A stretch of 64,000 nt of DNA from Massospora cicadina (GCA_022478985.1 JAKSZP010009243.1:124001-188000), one strand, 5' to 3'; shown: positions 20,480 through 31,500, numbered from the stretch's first letter. Translations and numbers: made by a program. The notes: generated from the sequence alone by a model not told the origin.

Positions 20480-21580
20480 GAGCAAATGGAGGGAGAATTT
20501 CCCTTAGTTAATACTCTTAAGAAAACTCAAGGCCGCAGCTCTATCACTTCACTCGTTTCCCCTGCGGGCCTTCTGTCTGATTTTCCCAAAGAATTGATGT
20601 GATATCAAAGTATCTTAAATTCTGAGAAGGCGGACCATCTTCCCTCTCACACCAAATTTGACTTAGGATTCAAAAATTTTACAGTTGTTGAACATCAACT
20701 GTCCCTTGTATCCACACACAGCGGAGGAGGAGGCTGCTCTTAACACCTAGTTAGATGATATGCTCAAAAAGGGTGGTTATTCAAAGAGATGTCACCAATT
20801 GCCTCTCCTATCACTTTTGCAGTAAGCCGATGGTACCCTCCATCCCTACGTGGATTATGGTCACCTAAATAAAATCACAGTTAGCAATACCTACCCTTTG
20901 TCCCTGGAGTAAACTATCAGTCAAGTGATTGCTAAGTCTTGTGTGTTTTCCAAGCTTGATCTTGTCAATGCCTTCAACCAAATACAGGTAATGGAAGGTC
21001 AAGAATGACTTACCATGATTAAAACAAAATGTAAGTATTTTTAAATTCCATATAATGCACTTAATGTTGAAGAACGCCCCAGCCACATTCCAAAGAATGA
21101 TTGATAACGCGCTGGGTGACCTCTAGTTTGCTTGCGCAGTTGCTTATATTGATGAAATCTTGATTCACTCCCCAACTCCCAAACAACATGAAAAAGACTT
21201 GGAAGCAATTGTGGCTGCTTTGCACAAGGTGGGCCTGTTTGTCAAGCCATCAATTGCGAGTTTTATAAGGAGAAAGTTACCTTTCTTAGAAACCTAGTCT
21301 TAAAAGAAGGTTACGTGATCCCTCCCAACAAGTTGGACGCCATCCACGAATAACTAACTCCAACAACCCAAAAACAACTAAGAAGTTTCTTGGGCATCAT
21401 TATTTTCCTGAAGAGTTTTTCCCATCCCTTTCCCAGCTAGCCGCTCCACTTCAACCCCTAATGGGTAAGAATGTACCTTTTCATTGGACGTCTGAGTGCC
21501 AGCATGCATTCAAATCGATTAAAGAGGTGTTCTTATCACCCACCCACCCTAAATCATGAAGACCCCTCCAAACTGTATAT
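20480..21580 (+). pseudogene. CV-F reverse transcriptase (heavily broken)
   Basis: Pieces in several frames: MSPIASPITFA near 20790, KLDLVNAFNQIQVMEGQE near 20954-21006 then TGA, LKNAPATFQRMIDNALGDL near 21066-21123, and the catalytic box CAVAYIDEILIHSP near 21135-21176, with YIDE for YxDD. Then HEKDLEAIVAALHKVGLFVK near 21188-21246, RNLVLKEGYVIPPNKLDAIH and QLRSFLGIIIFLKSF. Similar to CV-A across the whole stretch. Inactive. Confidence 0.85.
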
Positions 21581-21960
21581 TGTCACATGTGATGATTCAT
21601 TAGTAGCAGTTGGGGAATTCTGCTCCAGGAGCATGATGATTTATAACATCCAGTCACCTACTTTTCCCAGAAATTTTCCTCTACTGAGCAATCATGGGCC
21701 ATCTATGATGAGGAGTTGTCAGCCATAGCACGGGCGTTGACTCATTGGCGGTACCTGTTACAGGGTGCCCAGCATGAGTTAACTGTGTGTATGGACCACC
21801 AAGCTCTTCTGTATTTCCTTAAACCACAAAAATTGGCACATAGGCAGGCTCATACCTATTGGGATTTATGCAGCTTCAATTTTAAATACAAATTCATGAA
21901 AGGCGCGTTAAATGTGCTCCCCTATTTCCTTAGCTGCAACCTGGCTCATTGTCCCATAGA
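21581..21960 (+). pseudogene. CV-F RNase H remnant
   Basis: LYIVTCDDSLVAVGEFCSRS (first Asp region) near 21574-21630, then in another frame AIARALTHWRYLLQGAQHEL and VCMDHQALLYFLKPQKLAHR, closing with ALNVLPYFLSCNLAH near 21950. The frame from 21716 continues without stop into integrase for 362 codons, the longest open stretch of CV-F. Confidence 0.85.
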
Positions 21961-23095
21961 CTCAGAGGGATGTGGACCTGGTTACCATGATCCCACCACC
22001 CAAATTTTATCTATTGTACCACCCATGGTTGCGTCTGTAGACTTAGCTCCTGACGCTCCGCTTGTTTCACAGGTTTTAGCAGCTCAAATGACCTGCCCTC
22101 AAAGAGTGGAGTTACTAGACCAATTTCTCCTTAAAACTCACAAACATTCCCTAAATTTCTTGGTGGAGGGTCTCATTTATTTTTGGTTGCGGGTTTGTGT
22201 TCTCCCTCTCTTCAGGGCTGAGGTGTTTTGGGCACATCACGACCCTCCTGCAATTGGCCATCTGGGTAATAAGAAATGTACCAAGTTGATAAAGGGGACT
22301 TTTAAATGGCAGGTTTATCAAAGGAAGTACCAGCCTGGATTGCTGCTTGTGTCACTTGTGCACAGGCAAGTTGAATCAATCATGAAAGAAGGGTCTTCTT
22401 CATCCCTTACAACAGGCGGAGGGCCCATGGACATCATTGTCCATGGATTTTATTGTGGAACTTCCCTGTTCAAATGGATTTATGGCAGTGATGGTGTGGT
22501 CAGTTGCTTTACTAAATTTTCCTTATTTATTCCATGCTCTTCCACAATTACATCAGAAGAGACCACTTGTCTCTTTTTACGCCATGTGTTTTCTATGTTT
22601 GGTCTCCCTCAAGAGATCATCAGTGACTGTGGGCCCCAGTTTACAGCGCATTTCTTAAATGTGCTATTAACCATCTTGAAAACACCCCCTGCTGTTCCAC
22701 AGCATATCATCCCCAGTCCAACGGACAAACCAAGTGGGGTTACAAATTTTGGAACAGTATTTGCGCTGCTACTCTGCGGCCGCACAGGATACCTGGGCCA
22801 ATGACCTCCCCCTCGCTCAATTTGCCTATGATAATGGAACTCACGCTTCTACAGGGTTTTCTCCTTATGAAGCAATATTGAGGTATAATCCATTGCTTTC
22901 AGTTGGTCCCTTCCTGCTTCCAGAGGTCCCTGCTGCCGCAGATCACACTGAGCACATTTGGTCTACCCATTCCTTAGTGTGGAAGCATCTCACAAACACT
23001 ATCAATACTACAAGTGGTTTGTGGGGCAAAAAATGGCTCCCTAGCTATGACATAGCGGTGGGCTCATGTGTTATGCTAGATACATTCCATTTGTA
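21961..23095 (+). pseudogene. CV-F integrase (broken, catalytic Glu to Lys)
   Basis: Zinc part HHDPPAIGHLGNKKCTKLIK near 22237-22290. Core: MDFIVELPCSNGFMAVMV near 22440 in one frame and the continuing EIISDCGPQFTAHFL near 22613-22660. At 22715-22735 NGQTKWG replaces NGQTERV, so the catalytic Glu reads Lys as in CV-A. Next frame: LEQYLRCYSAAAQDTWANDL and YNPLLSVGPFLLPEVPAAAD, ending near VMLDTFHL and a stop at 23094-23096. Fragments overlap in three frames. Confidence 0.87.
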
Positions 23096-23096
23096 G

Positions 23097-23580
23097 ATGC
23101 AGGTACCTTCCCAGAAGTTTGCAAGCAAGCGTTCAGGTCCCCACTTGGTGGAGGAAGACTTGGGCAATGGTGCTTTTCAGTTAAACCTGCCAGCTCATTG
23201 GAAACAGCACACCATCTTCCATGTATCTCAGTTGTCCCCATTCAAGGGGACTGTTCCCACTGATCCTGAGCCAATAGTGATTGAGGATGCAGAAGAAGCT
23301 AAGGTGGAAAACATCTTAGCATCCCGCAAATTATGGAGGTCAGTTGATTAACTTGTCAATTGAAAGGTTATTGGCCTATGAGAACAGCTGGGTCAAGGCC
23401 TGTGATTGCGCAAATTGCATGGAACTGGTCAAGGCGTTTCATGAGTCCCATCCGTATGCTCCCCATCCTCCCCAAAAGTTTTGAACTTGATGGCAATCAA
23501 GTTGCCCAAGGCACACAAAAAATAGCCCTTATGAAGTTTTCTGGTGGTGGTGCCCCTCCTTTGGCTAAAGGAAAGGGTGA
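23097..23580 (+). pseudogene. CV-F integrase end, chromodomain and C-terminal tail
   Basis: Frame 23097-23351 reads KFASKRSGPHLVEEDLGNGA and LPAHWKQHTIFHVSQLSPFK, then the chromodomain start KVENILASRKLWRSV with a TAA; across it come KGYW, ENSWVKACDCANCMEL and FHESHPYAPHPP in the next frames. The tail frame reads IALMKFSGGGAPPLAKGKGD across the PPT and on into the LTR until TGA at 23606-23608. Tail wording KGKG-V-LG matches CV-A. Confidence 0.85.
23567..23580 (+). promoter_or_regulatory. CV-F polypurine tract
   Basis: AAAGGAAAGGGTGA immediately before TGTAAGAC, the 3' LTR start. Same tract as CV-A (3045-3060). Confidence 0.8.
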
Positions 23581-24733
23581 TGTAAGACTGGGGGAACGTC
23601 CACTTTGAGTAGATCGAGCTATTTTTCCATTCCTGAACAAGAAGGGCTTAAGAGGGCGGCTGTAACCCTCATTACCCAGGGCGACCTCACTCACGTGGTA
23701 GACGAGTGCTGGGTAACAGCACTACCTCTAAGGATTCCTCCCCCGACCTGCACTCAACTCTGCCAAACTTGTCCACCAGTTTGAGGAAATCTGTATTGAG
23801 ATCACCAAATTGAAGATGGAAGGTCTGAAACTAACGGGAATGAAGTCTGAAAATTGAAAACCTAATAGTCAAGAAGGGACAAGTATCAAATTATTGGCTA
23901 GAATCACTGATGATTTTGACTCAGGTAACAGTATGATTGCTGATGCCAAACACTCCTCAAAATCATCAGGAATGATCTCTGATGAGCAGATGGAAACTTC
24001 AGGATCATTTGAAGATATTTTCAAACATTTATCTAATGAATTGAGAGTTGCATCCAACATAACTCATTTGGTTGAACAAATGCCCCAATGACTGGGCAAG
24101 GGTGGGTTGGGCATCACAAACCCATTTCCAACCAATAGGGACCACCCCTATATGGGGTGGTTCTGGGGAATTCCCATTGCTTGTCAGGCCATATGCTGTC
24201 ATTCCAACTGATAAAATGCAGTTGAGCTTCAGTTCAGGCATTTGCAGCTGAACTTATAGCAACTCAGCCTACCGCTGAATCCTTTGATGTTGGTTCCAAT
24301 TAGGATTATCTGCCCCCTCCCCCAAAAATTTGCCAGGTTAGATCAAATTTAAGGAACCCAATCCCTGATTTGACCCATTAACAATTGAACACTATTTAAT
24401 AAGTTTAATTGCACTGAGAAAATTGTTGGTCAATTTTCTTTATCCATCTTTCCAATAAAAACCCTTAACTTGATTAAAGTTTTTATGCTTAAGACTAAAC
24501 TGCCTTTTTGTCAGTATTTTAACAACCCTCAGGGTTTATGGTCATGTTCATCTGGTATTTTGCTAGGTGTCAATACACAATTAGAGTTCATGGGTACTTA
24601 ATGGTGGAACTACTTCCTAGTTCCATGACCATCATATCAGCAGTAGTGCCACTGGCATTTGAGTTTTCCACTTGGGTGATTAAGCACTTAAACTGGCATG
24701 CCAGTCTAAAAATAACTTGCTGTTTGCCTGACA
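23581..24733 (+). repeat. CV-F 3' LTR with promoter parts
   Basis: Full repeat of 18677-19830. TATTTAATA at 24393-24401 is a TATA-like box; GTTGGTCAATT at 24425-24435 is the proposed first transcribed bases; AATAAA at 24454-24459 is a poly(A) signal. Ends GCCTGACA followed by the target duplication CCCCT. Confidence 0.93.
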
Positions 24734-24738
24734 CCCCT

Positions 24739-26280
24739 CATTGGAAAGTGGATAAGCACCAAGGGGCTGCACGGGGAGAATTGTATCATTAGAAATATGA
24801 AACTGACGTGAACTACTCCACTCAGGAGAACAGCTATGGAAATGATTATGTATATGAGAACCAAATCCACCAAGTAATAGATGTACTATCCATCAAAGGG
24901 ACCCACTAAACCACTGAATCAGTTGACAGACTGTCCGCCACTGGACTACTGGTCTAGCTCCACATCGAGAAACTTATTATGGGTCTCAAACCATTCCTCA
25001 GTAAACTCAAAAAAGTCATAATTATGAGTGGGATGAAGAGAATTTGCATCAAAAAGCTGCCTCCATTAAATCATGATGGGAATATCTATGGCTTCTTTAG
25101 ATGATTCAAGTTAGAGGTGGAATGAGCTTCAGATCAGCATAAAGCTAAGTTGTTAATATCCGCCTTGGATGTTGGAAGTGCTGACCAAGTCACCTGCTAT
25201 CTTCAAGCAGTACTATTACATACCAAGAAGTGAAGAATACTATGCTGCAGTTGTTTGGAGGTACCACAAAGATGTCACAGCAAAAGGTTGAATAATTGAC
25301 CATTGGGTTCAATTTAATGATACCCTCACTGCGTTTGCTGAATGATTTATGGTGGAAGCCCATGTGCTTATTAGTGCAGGGACTTTATCCAAACTCAATG
25401 TGTGCATTGTGCTGTCCTCGGTGGTAAAGCCATACAATGAGCTTTACAGTGTCATGAACCCAATTTTGGATGACAACGTACCTCTTCTCAATGTTGTTCA
25501 GTTCTTACACCAACTATCCGCTATCTTTCCTCCACACAACACAGAACGGAAGCATACCAATGTCGCCGCTGGACCTTCTTATTTGGGGGAATTCTCCCAT
25601 CCTATTCAGCTCCTACCTAGTAGCCCTGGCCTTGTTATCATGCGCCTCACCCTTGGCCAAGTTACCCTCAGCAGTTTGAGTTCCGTTATAGCCCTGCTTA
25701 TGAAAATCGTCAGAAGACCAACTACCAACATGGACCTAATTACTCTGATAGTCATCCATTATCCTATTGACCTGGCACTGATTAACTGATCATTAACAAT
25801 CAAACTATCAGCCTAGACCTTCTTGTGAGAACCAAGGATGCAGTACCTATGGGGTTAATTGATTTGAATGTGGTTGCCCTGGCCACCTTTCACAGAGTTG
25901 CCCTAACCATAAAGTTCACTATGTACAACAGGATTCATATTACCAGGGAAAGATAGCAGAGTAGAGATGGGACTCTCTACCTCCGCTATACTCAACCCAA
26001 AACATCTCACCTGAACCTATTGTAGTATATCCATCAGAAGTTCTTCAATATAATGATGGGTTTCTATACCAGCAACTGGTTGGAGGAGTGAACGTACTAG
26101 CATGGGCTCAAGCCAGGGTCACGGCGGATGAAGGACCTCAGGAGCAACTAAAGCCATACACCTGTCAAATGTTTGACCAAGATCCTTCAGATAAGCTGGA
26201 CCCAGCCGCAGATGCACCTTTCCTAAAAGGTGTAAACGTCGCCCTTCTGGTAGAAAATATTGTTAAAGAATAAACCAAAA
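24739..26280 (+). pseudogene. GY-E Gag remnant with damaged zinc knuckle
   Basis: Frames are broken throughout. Acidic N-terminal text (YETDVNYSTQENSYGNDYVY) near 24800-24860, helical segments LNHDGNIYGFF near 25065-25100, and the zinc knuckle at 25860-25900: FECGCPGHLSQSC, where TGA (25860-25862) stands for the first Cys of CX2CX4HX4C. The end near 26190-26250 reads DPAADAPFLKGVNVALLVEN, comparable to GY-B AADTPSLKGVNIAMPIDTF, which supports the family link. Confidence 0.78.
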
Positions 26281-26389
26281 TTGGTGAGTAATTATGAGCT
26301 TTCCTGAGAAAAAAGATCCCTTAAATGTCCACATATTAAACAATCAAACTTTATTCTTATTAAGAGTGTACAAACTGTGACATTTTTGT

Positions 26390-26815
26390 AACAAAAAATC
26401 AAGTACACGCGTTATAATAGATATGGGCACCCCAGTCAACATAGTTTCCACCAAGTTGGTGGCAAAGTTGACGTTAGAGCCTGATGTAGAACACTAAATG
26501 GTGTATGGGAACTCTAGAGCAGAAAGAAAAGTCTCTAAGGAAGCGTACAGAATGCTCCCTTTGCAGTTTAGGTCGATTGTCATTGTAGCCCTGGCAATAG
26601 TTCTACCAAACAATAGTTATGACATGTTAGTTAGAACTGCTTTCAACGACACTTCAGGGCCATTGTTGATATGACAGCGGAGACCCTCAAAATTTTGGTG
26701 CAGCGGATCCCAATTTACTTTACCTCTAGCGGAGTGCCAAAGGATCCAATGAATATGGGACACACCAACTTTGCACACCTTGATGGGGTAATTCCAGTTC
26801 TCTACCATTGACTAA
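26390..26815 (+). pseudogene. GY-E protease remnant
   Basis: IDMGTPVNIVSTKLVAKLTL at about 26415-26475 corresponds to GY-B VDSGAPVNIVSTKLVKK; D-M-G for D-S-G removes the conserved hydroxyl residue. Then AYRMLPLQFRSIVIVALAIV and LPNNSYDMLVRTAF near 26600-26640, matching the GY-B second half. Several stops follow. Confidence 0.82.
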
Positions 26816-27338
26816 AGAGCAAGACCTGGGCCCTTCTCCAGCAAATATATGAATATATTGGGCTGCCGCTCAGAGCTGCTGAACCTATATTCATCCCCAC
26901 CAGACACCAAGTCATAGTAAACACTGTGTTAGAGTTGGAAGTACCATCCAGGCTCTATGGAAGATCATTGGGGCCTTATCAACAAACGTGGCTTGAGTCT
27001 CATGTGGTTCCAGGCATTATAATTCTAGAACATGGGGAGATCAATGTTTTACTAGTGAATCTACAGAAAAAACTAATGCAAATTCACTGGCACCAGATAT
27101 TGGCATATTTACACTTGACTCAGTCAAGGAGGTCCTTCAGGTTCACAAGTTAGGTCACTGGATGAAATTGGTCTACCTGTCAGGCCGCAGCCCTGTATAA
27201 TGAGGGTGGTACCAAGGAAGAATTTAATAGAGTTACTAGAAGAACAAAAAGTCCAAGCAATAGCTTTATTTAAGAATTATAAAATAATTTCACTGTAAAT
27301 AATTATGATTTAGGATGCGCTTGGAGGTGGTCCATTGA
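26816..27338 (+). pseudogene. GY-E protease-RT linker
   Basis: VLELEVPSRLYGRSLGPYQQ and GIIILEHGEINVLLVNLQKK (26926-27080) match the GY-B linker. A run near 27230 (ELLEEQKVQAIALFKNY) equals the GY-B segment LLEQQKDEALELF just before RT. Confidence 0.7.
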
Positions 27339-28185
27339 TTGAGCACTGGAGATCATCTCCTCATTTGGTCTCAGCCAATACATCAATCAAGGGCAGCTGA
27401 AGAAGTTGTCACTGAGGAAATTGGTAAGCTGCTGGAGCAAGGGATGCTCGAACCATCCAAGAGTCCATGGGCTTTGCCCATTCTGGATGTAAAAAAGAAG
27501 TATGGTACCAACTGGGTGGTGATAGACTACTGGAAGCTCAACAGTATCACTAAGAAGGACTCATATTCCTTGCCTCAAATTAACAATGCTTTGAATCATC
27601 TTAGGAGGAGCTTGATACTTCACAGCAATGTATCTGATATCAGGTTAATGGCAATTCAAGTTTCACACAATGGAACAGGAGAAATGTGCTGTAATCACAT
27701 CCAAAGGTCTGTTCCTACTGACATGTATGCCTCAAGGGCTATGTAACGCCCCGCTACATTCTCATAGGCCATGGACACTATCCTTGGTGACCTGAAGCTG
27801 TCATGCGTCCTCATGTACCTCAATGACATCAATGTTTTATATTGAACTTTTTATGAGCAACTTGACTATCTAGAAGAGGTATTCCGCCAGCTCGCTGAGG
27901 CAAACATCAAAAAAGGCCTCATAATTGTCACTTCTTCAAAAGGTTAGCTGGAACACCTGGGGTTTGTGATAGACTTGAAGGGGATGAAACCACAGCTGGC
28001 TAAGGTGGAGGCCATCCAAAAAATGATTACGCAAAACAGTAAACACAACATACAGATATTTTTGGGGATGGTAGGGTACTACCAACGCTTCATCCCTAAT
28101 TTTAGCTGTATGAGGGGCCCGTTATTTGAGTTTAAAAAATGCCATGTTCTAATGGATGGAACGCCTTCTATGCTCCTTTAACACC
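27339..28185 (+). pseudogene. GY-E reverse transcriptase (broken)
   Basis: EEIGKLLEQGMLEPSKSPWA, VIDYWKLNSITKKDSYSLPQ, a shift near 27620, then AMDTILGDLKLSCVLMYLND, where the YxDD box has become YLND. Then EHLGFVIDLKGMKPQLAKVE and IQIFLGMVGYYQRFIPNF. Identity with GY-B and GY-D RT is clear by eye in each block. Confidence 0.88.
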
Positions 28186-28660
28186 TTTTGGACTGCGCTG
28201 ATCAGAGCTCCAGTGCTATGATATCCAAACTTTATGATAAAGAGTTTATTATTCAGATGGAGCATCCCTTTGTGCTTAGGGGCTTCCTATTCCAAAAAGA
28301 CGATGAGGGGTAGGAGCACCCAGTGGCGTACTGCAGTCAGAGCTTAAATTTCCAAGAACGTAATTATACTATAACTGAGTGGGAGTGCTTAGTGGTGATC
28401 TACATTTATAGGCAATTTAGGGTATATTTGCATGGGGTGAAGTTTAAAGTTGTAACAGATTATGCTTTGTTACGCTGGCTGCAGAACCTCAAGAAGCCTG
28501 AAGGGCGACTAGCCTGATGGGCCATCAAGCTGCAGGTGTATGACTTTGAGATCATCCACTGACCTGGAGCCAAACACCAGAACGCTAATTGCTTTTTGAG
28601 ATTGCCAGCAGTTGCTGTCACAGTGGATCTAAGCAGGGTGATGTTTAACAAAATGCTCAG
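28186..28660 (+). pseudogene. GY-E RNase H (broken)
   Basis: HPVAYCSQSLNFQERNYTIT and ECLVVIYIYRQFRVYLHGVK then VVTDYALLRWLQNLKKPEGR near 28318-28512. The TGA at 28514-28516 follows GRLA where the family has Arg or Leu. After it KLQVYDFEIIH and GAKHQNANCFLRLP. This part keeps the Arg codon lost in GY-B. Confidence 0.87.
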
Positions 28661-28779
28661 TGGGAAATATGACGAATGAGTTGCCTCAAGGCATAAAGGC
28701 GTTAAATGAGATGTAGCCAATACCTTCCAGTGAAACGAAAAGTTGTATGAACTGATTAGAGTTTTATAACGAACTTCCC

Positions 28780-29847
28780 GTGACTCTCAGCACATCCTAG
28801 AATTACTATGAGCGCATATAAGGAAGTCAGACATAGTGGAGTGTGCAAGATGTTGGAATTGTTGCGGCCTTGGCATTACTGGGAAAGCATGAACTTTGAT
28901 GTGCTTGAAACAATCTCCTGATGCCACCAGTGCCAAGTAAAAATCGTTCCACCAGAAGACCTTGTACCAGTCAGTGAAACCACATTTTGCTTGACATACG
29001 TTTCCATTGATGTCGTTGGCCCTCTGCCAATGGGAGCTAACTGGTCCAAATACACTCTGGTGGCGTTTGACCACTTGACCAAGTAGGTGAATCACAGGTG
29101 ATATATTATTTGGGGGAGGTCACAGTGGCCAAGTTCATAGTTGAATGTATTATCCAGAGGCATAGCTACCCTCAGTTCCTCCTTACCAATAATGAAACTA
29201 AATTCGCTTCCCACATCCTTCCAAAGCTGAATGAGCTTATGGCCATCCGCAGGGTCCTAATGATCCCATACCACCCTGAGTCTAATGTGATGGTTCAGTG
29301 AGTAGTTGGTACTTTAGTAAACATACTCCATAAACTGGTAGCGGATTGACCTTCAGATTGGAGTTCCCTCTTTTACACCGTTGTTTTTGCTTATAATATT
29401 AGCTATGATTTCGCCACGGGGAAAATCCCCTTTAAGTTACTATATGGGCAGCACCCTGCTCTTCTGGCGCTGCTCTATTCCTACATAGAGGATATTGGCG
29501 GAAGGGATCCCCAACGTTATTTGATTATACTAGACAACACGTTAAACAAAGTTGCAAACCAAATAATACTCTTTCAGTATGGCTAAGAAGATAAGTAATC
29601 AGGCATTAATCAGGAATGGGTAGCAAGATCCCTTAGTTCAAAGATGGAGAGCAGGTTTTATTTCATGACTAACATGGGTTTGGTAGGAAGCACAAATTGG
29701 CCAGCATCTGGATTGGACCATTTGCATTATTGAGAAAACAGGTGTCAACGCCTATACTATCAAGAACCCTGCAAGAAATCAGATTATTAACCAAGTGCAC
29801 ACAAGTTCCTTCAGACATATAAACAATAGGCGACATATCATCCAATC
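28780..29847 (+). pseudogene. GY-E integrase (broken)
   Basis: Zinc part CHQCQVKIVPPEDLVP near 28921-28970, core SIDVVGPLPMGANW near 29007-29045 and VAFDHLTK, second Asp region PQFLLTNNETKFASHILPKL where Asp reads Asn (TNNE for TDNG), and MIPYHPESNVMVQ with a TGA where the Glu motif follows. C-terminal part FAYNISYDFATGKIPFKLLY near 29395-29445. Frame shifts and stops throughout. Confidence 0.87.
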
Positions 29848-29859
29848 AAGAGGGGGTAA
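29848..29859 (+). promoter_or_regulatory. GY-E polypurine tract
   Basis: AAGAGGGGGTAA directly before the 3' LTR start TGCCAAGATT. Confidence 0.78.
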
Positions 29860-30420
29860 TGCCAAGATTCTGATATGAATGGACAATAATCATTGGATAG
29901 CTAAGGTGGATTAGTCAAAACGCCAGCCATAATTATTAGTTACAATAAATTGAGCGCCTTGGGATGAGGTGATATTGGGTCAGAACGGATAATTAATGGA
30001 TCACCTCCAAATAAGGCGATAAGGCAATGTTGACATATGATGAATATTTAATAGATTGCCTCAAACTAAGGGAATAGAGAATTTAAGAAAATATCTTACT
30101 CTTACAGAGCCAAGGAGAATACAATGGAACCAAATAGAATAAGCCAAAGGAGCGGCATCAATCAAAGTCACTGATATATAAGTGAGATGGGACAATTGAA
30201 GGGGAGGATTGTTGATAGGAAGTTAAAAGCGGAGCAGAAAGATCTACTAATATTACTATATAAATAAAGTATTGTGGTCAGAGCTAAATGCTTTGTATTT
30301 ACTAAAATCTCTAAGTTGTTTTGTGGACTGACGATCCTCACATCACCAATCCATTGTTCAGGGGTTTGACCCTGTGCAACCCTTATAGCGTATCCCAACA
30401 ATATTGCCAAAATTATAACA
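29860..30420 (+). repeat. GY-E 3' LTR
   Basis: Repeat of 17745-18311 with ends TGCC...AACA. Its right end touches a CV-H-like purine tract on the opposite strand, see findings. Confidence 0.9.
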
Positions 30421-31008
30421 TGCCCCTTCTTAGTTCTGTGAAGGAACTCCTTCCTATCCAGGTATAGGAGTTGCTCACCAGGACTTACATTATCCTTTTA
30501 TCATTTAACAGAAGGCGCTACTCCACCAGGGACTTAAGCATGCATGTAATTCTTGTACGCCTTGGTTAGCTTGATGGCAAGGATAGTTTCAATCTCTGTG
30601 GAGGATAAGCATGTGCAGGCTAGGATTTTTAGAAAGCTTACAACAGCTCCTTGCAGTTGGTGAAATTCTACAACTTTACCAGCTATTCTCATGTGAAGGA
30701 AAACCCTTCCAGGCAACTAGGTATTTAAAAGACTGGCGGGATTTTTAAGAATCCACACCTGCTTCAATCTCAGCCTCCTCGGAGTCTTCAACCAATATGG
30801 ACTCTAATGTGGACAATTTATTTACAACAAACAGGGAAAGTTGAGATGCATGAGAATGTTGTGCTGTTTCCAATGGTAAGGAAGCATCAGGCGAAAAGCC
30901 CCATTACCAGATCTCTTTCCATCCCATGGGACCCAAACTCTTATTTCAAATTTCTTTGAACAGACTTTTATCTCCAAGTGGTGTGTTTCCAATATGACTT
31001 TTGGAACA
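30421..31008 (-). pseudogene. Second CV-H-like chromovirus tail (integrase end and chromodomain)
   Basis: On the minus strand: ILETHHLEIKVCSKKFEIR near 30985-30930 (compare CV-A MLDIRNHHLKAPTCKLAV), GNGAFRLMLPYHWKQHNI near 30900-30850, then the chromodomain KYLVAWKGFPSHENSW near 30730-30680 followed by TAA. The purine run AAGAAGGGGCA ends at 30421, against the GY-E LTR. About three quarters identical by eye to 17205-17744, which is at the opposite end of GY-E. Confidence 0.78.
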
Positions 31009-31500
31009 TGTAAAGTTAGTCAACTGGCTATTTTTAGTATCTCTTAAGGCAGCAGGAAAATAATCAACTGGCCTGAAGAAACAATAATAAGTTGGCTTAA
31101 AGCTGTAAATTCTAGTCTAAGAGATAATTTAATATGCAGTTGTTGAAGAATCACTTAACAAAAGTAAATTAAAAAAGATCATAAGGCAAAACAAGTGAGT
31201 TTTAATTAAAACCTTATTTATTTATAGGAATGAAGGATTGCCTTTGATGAAATAGACTTTTAAGCTCTTATTTACATGATATTTCATCAGCCAATGTCAG
31301 GATGTTAACTGAGAAGATTTACTAGAGGAGTTTGGAGGTTGTTCATTTACATCAGAAGCTGTTACTTCAGGGGTATCTGAATTTTCTGACAATTGAGAAA
31401 AGTTTGTAGAAAAGGCTTCTTCATCAATTGATTTATTACTGAGGGAACCCTATTGGGGAATAGAGTCAATTTTATCTCCATTATTATCCAATGTCTGACA
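31009..31500 (-). repeat. GY-K 3' LTR
   Basis: Matches 51467-51959 with common blocks such as AGAGGAGTTTGG, GGTTCATTTACATCAGAAGC and TTCAGGGGTATCTGAAT. Starts TGTAAAGTTAG and ends ATGTCTGACA on the plus strand. Confidence 0.88.

Larger units (their letters stand above)
18677..24733 (+). mobile_element. CV-F: Ty3/Gypsy chromovirus nested in GY-E, gag deleted
   Basis: LTRs 18677-19830 (1154 bp) and 23581-24733 (1153 bp), target duplication CCCCT at 18672-18676 and 24734-24738, which proves one clean insertion into the GY-E leader. Interior is only 3.75 kb: primer site, protease, RT, RNase H, integrase, chromodomain, PPT. Almost no room for gag, so this copy was either non-autonomous or lost gag by deletion. 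Frames carry many stops. Confidence 0.94.
17745..30420 (+). mobile_element. GY-E: Ty3/Gypsy LTR retrotransposon, split by CV-F
   Basis: LTRs 17745-18311 and 29860-30420, primer site after the first, PPT before the second, and gag, protease, RT, RNase H, integrase between. CV-F occupies 18677-24733 with CCCCT on both sides, so GY-E continues from 24734. The LTRs differ by roughly a quarter of positions by eye, making this the oldest dated insertion here. Flanking 5-mers (GAGGG, TGCCC) do not match, and both outer flanks are copies of the same CV-H gene end. Confidence 0.9.

Noticed and set aside
17740..30425. Target duplication for GY-E
   Set aside because: Outer 5-mers GAGGG and TGCCC do not match; none claimed. 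The same holds for GY-B (GAGAC/AAGTC) and GY-K (GAACA/ATGAT).
30410..30432. Minus-strand reading of the GY-E 3' LTR as the LTR of the CV-H-like tail
   Set aside because: The purine run AAGAAGGGGCA followed by TGTTATAATT looks like a PPT-LTR junction, but the GY-E primer site and PPT fix these LTRs to the plus-strand element. Left as a note in the flank finding.
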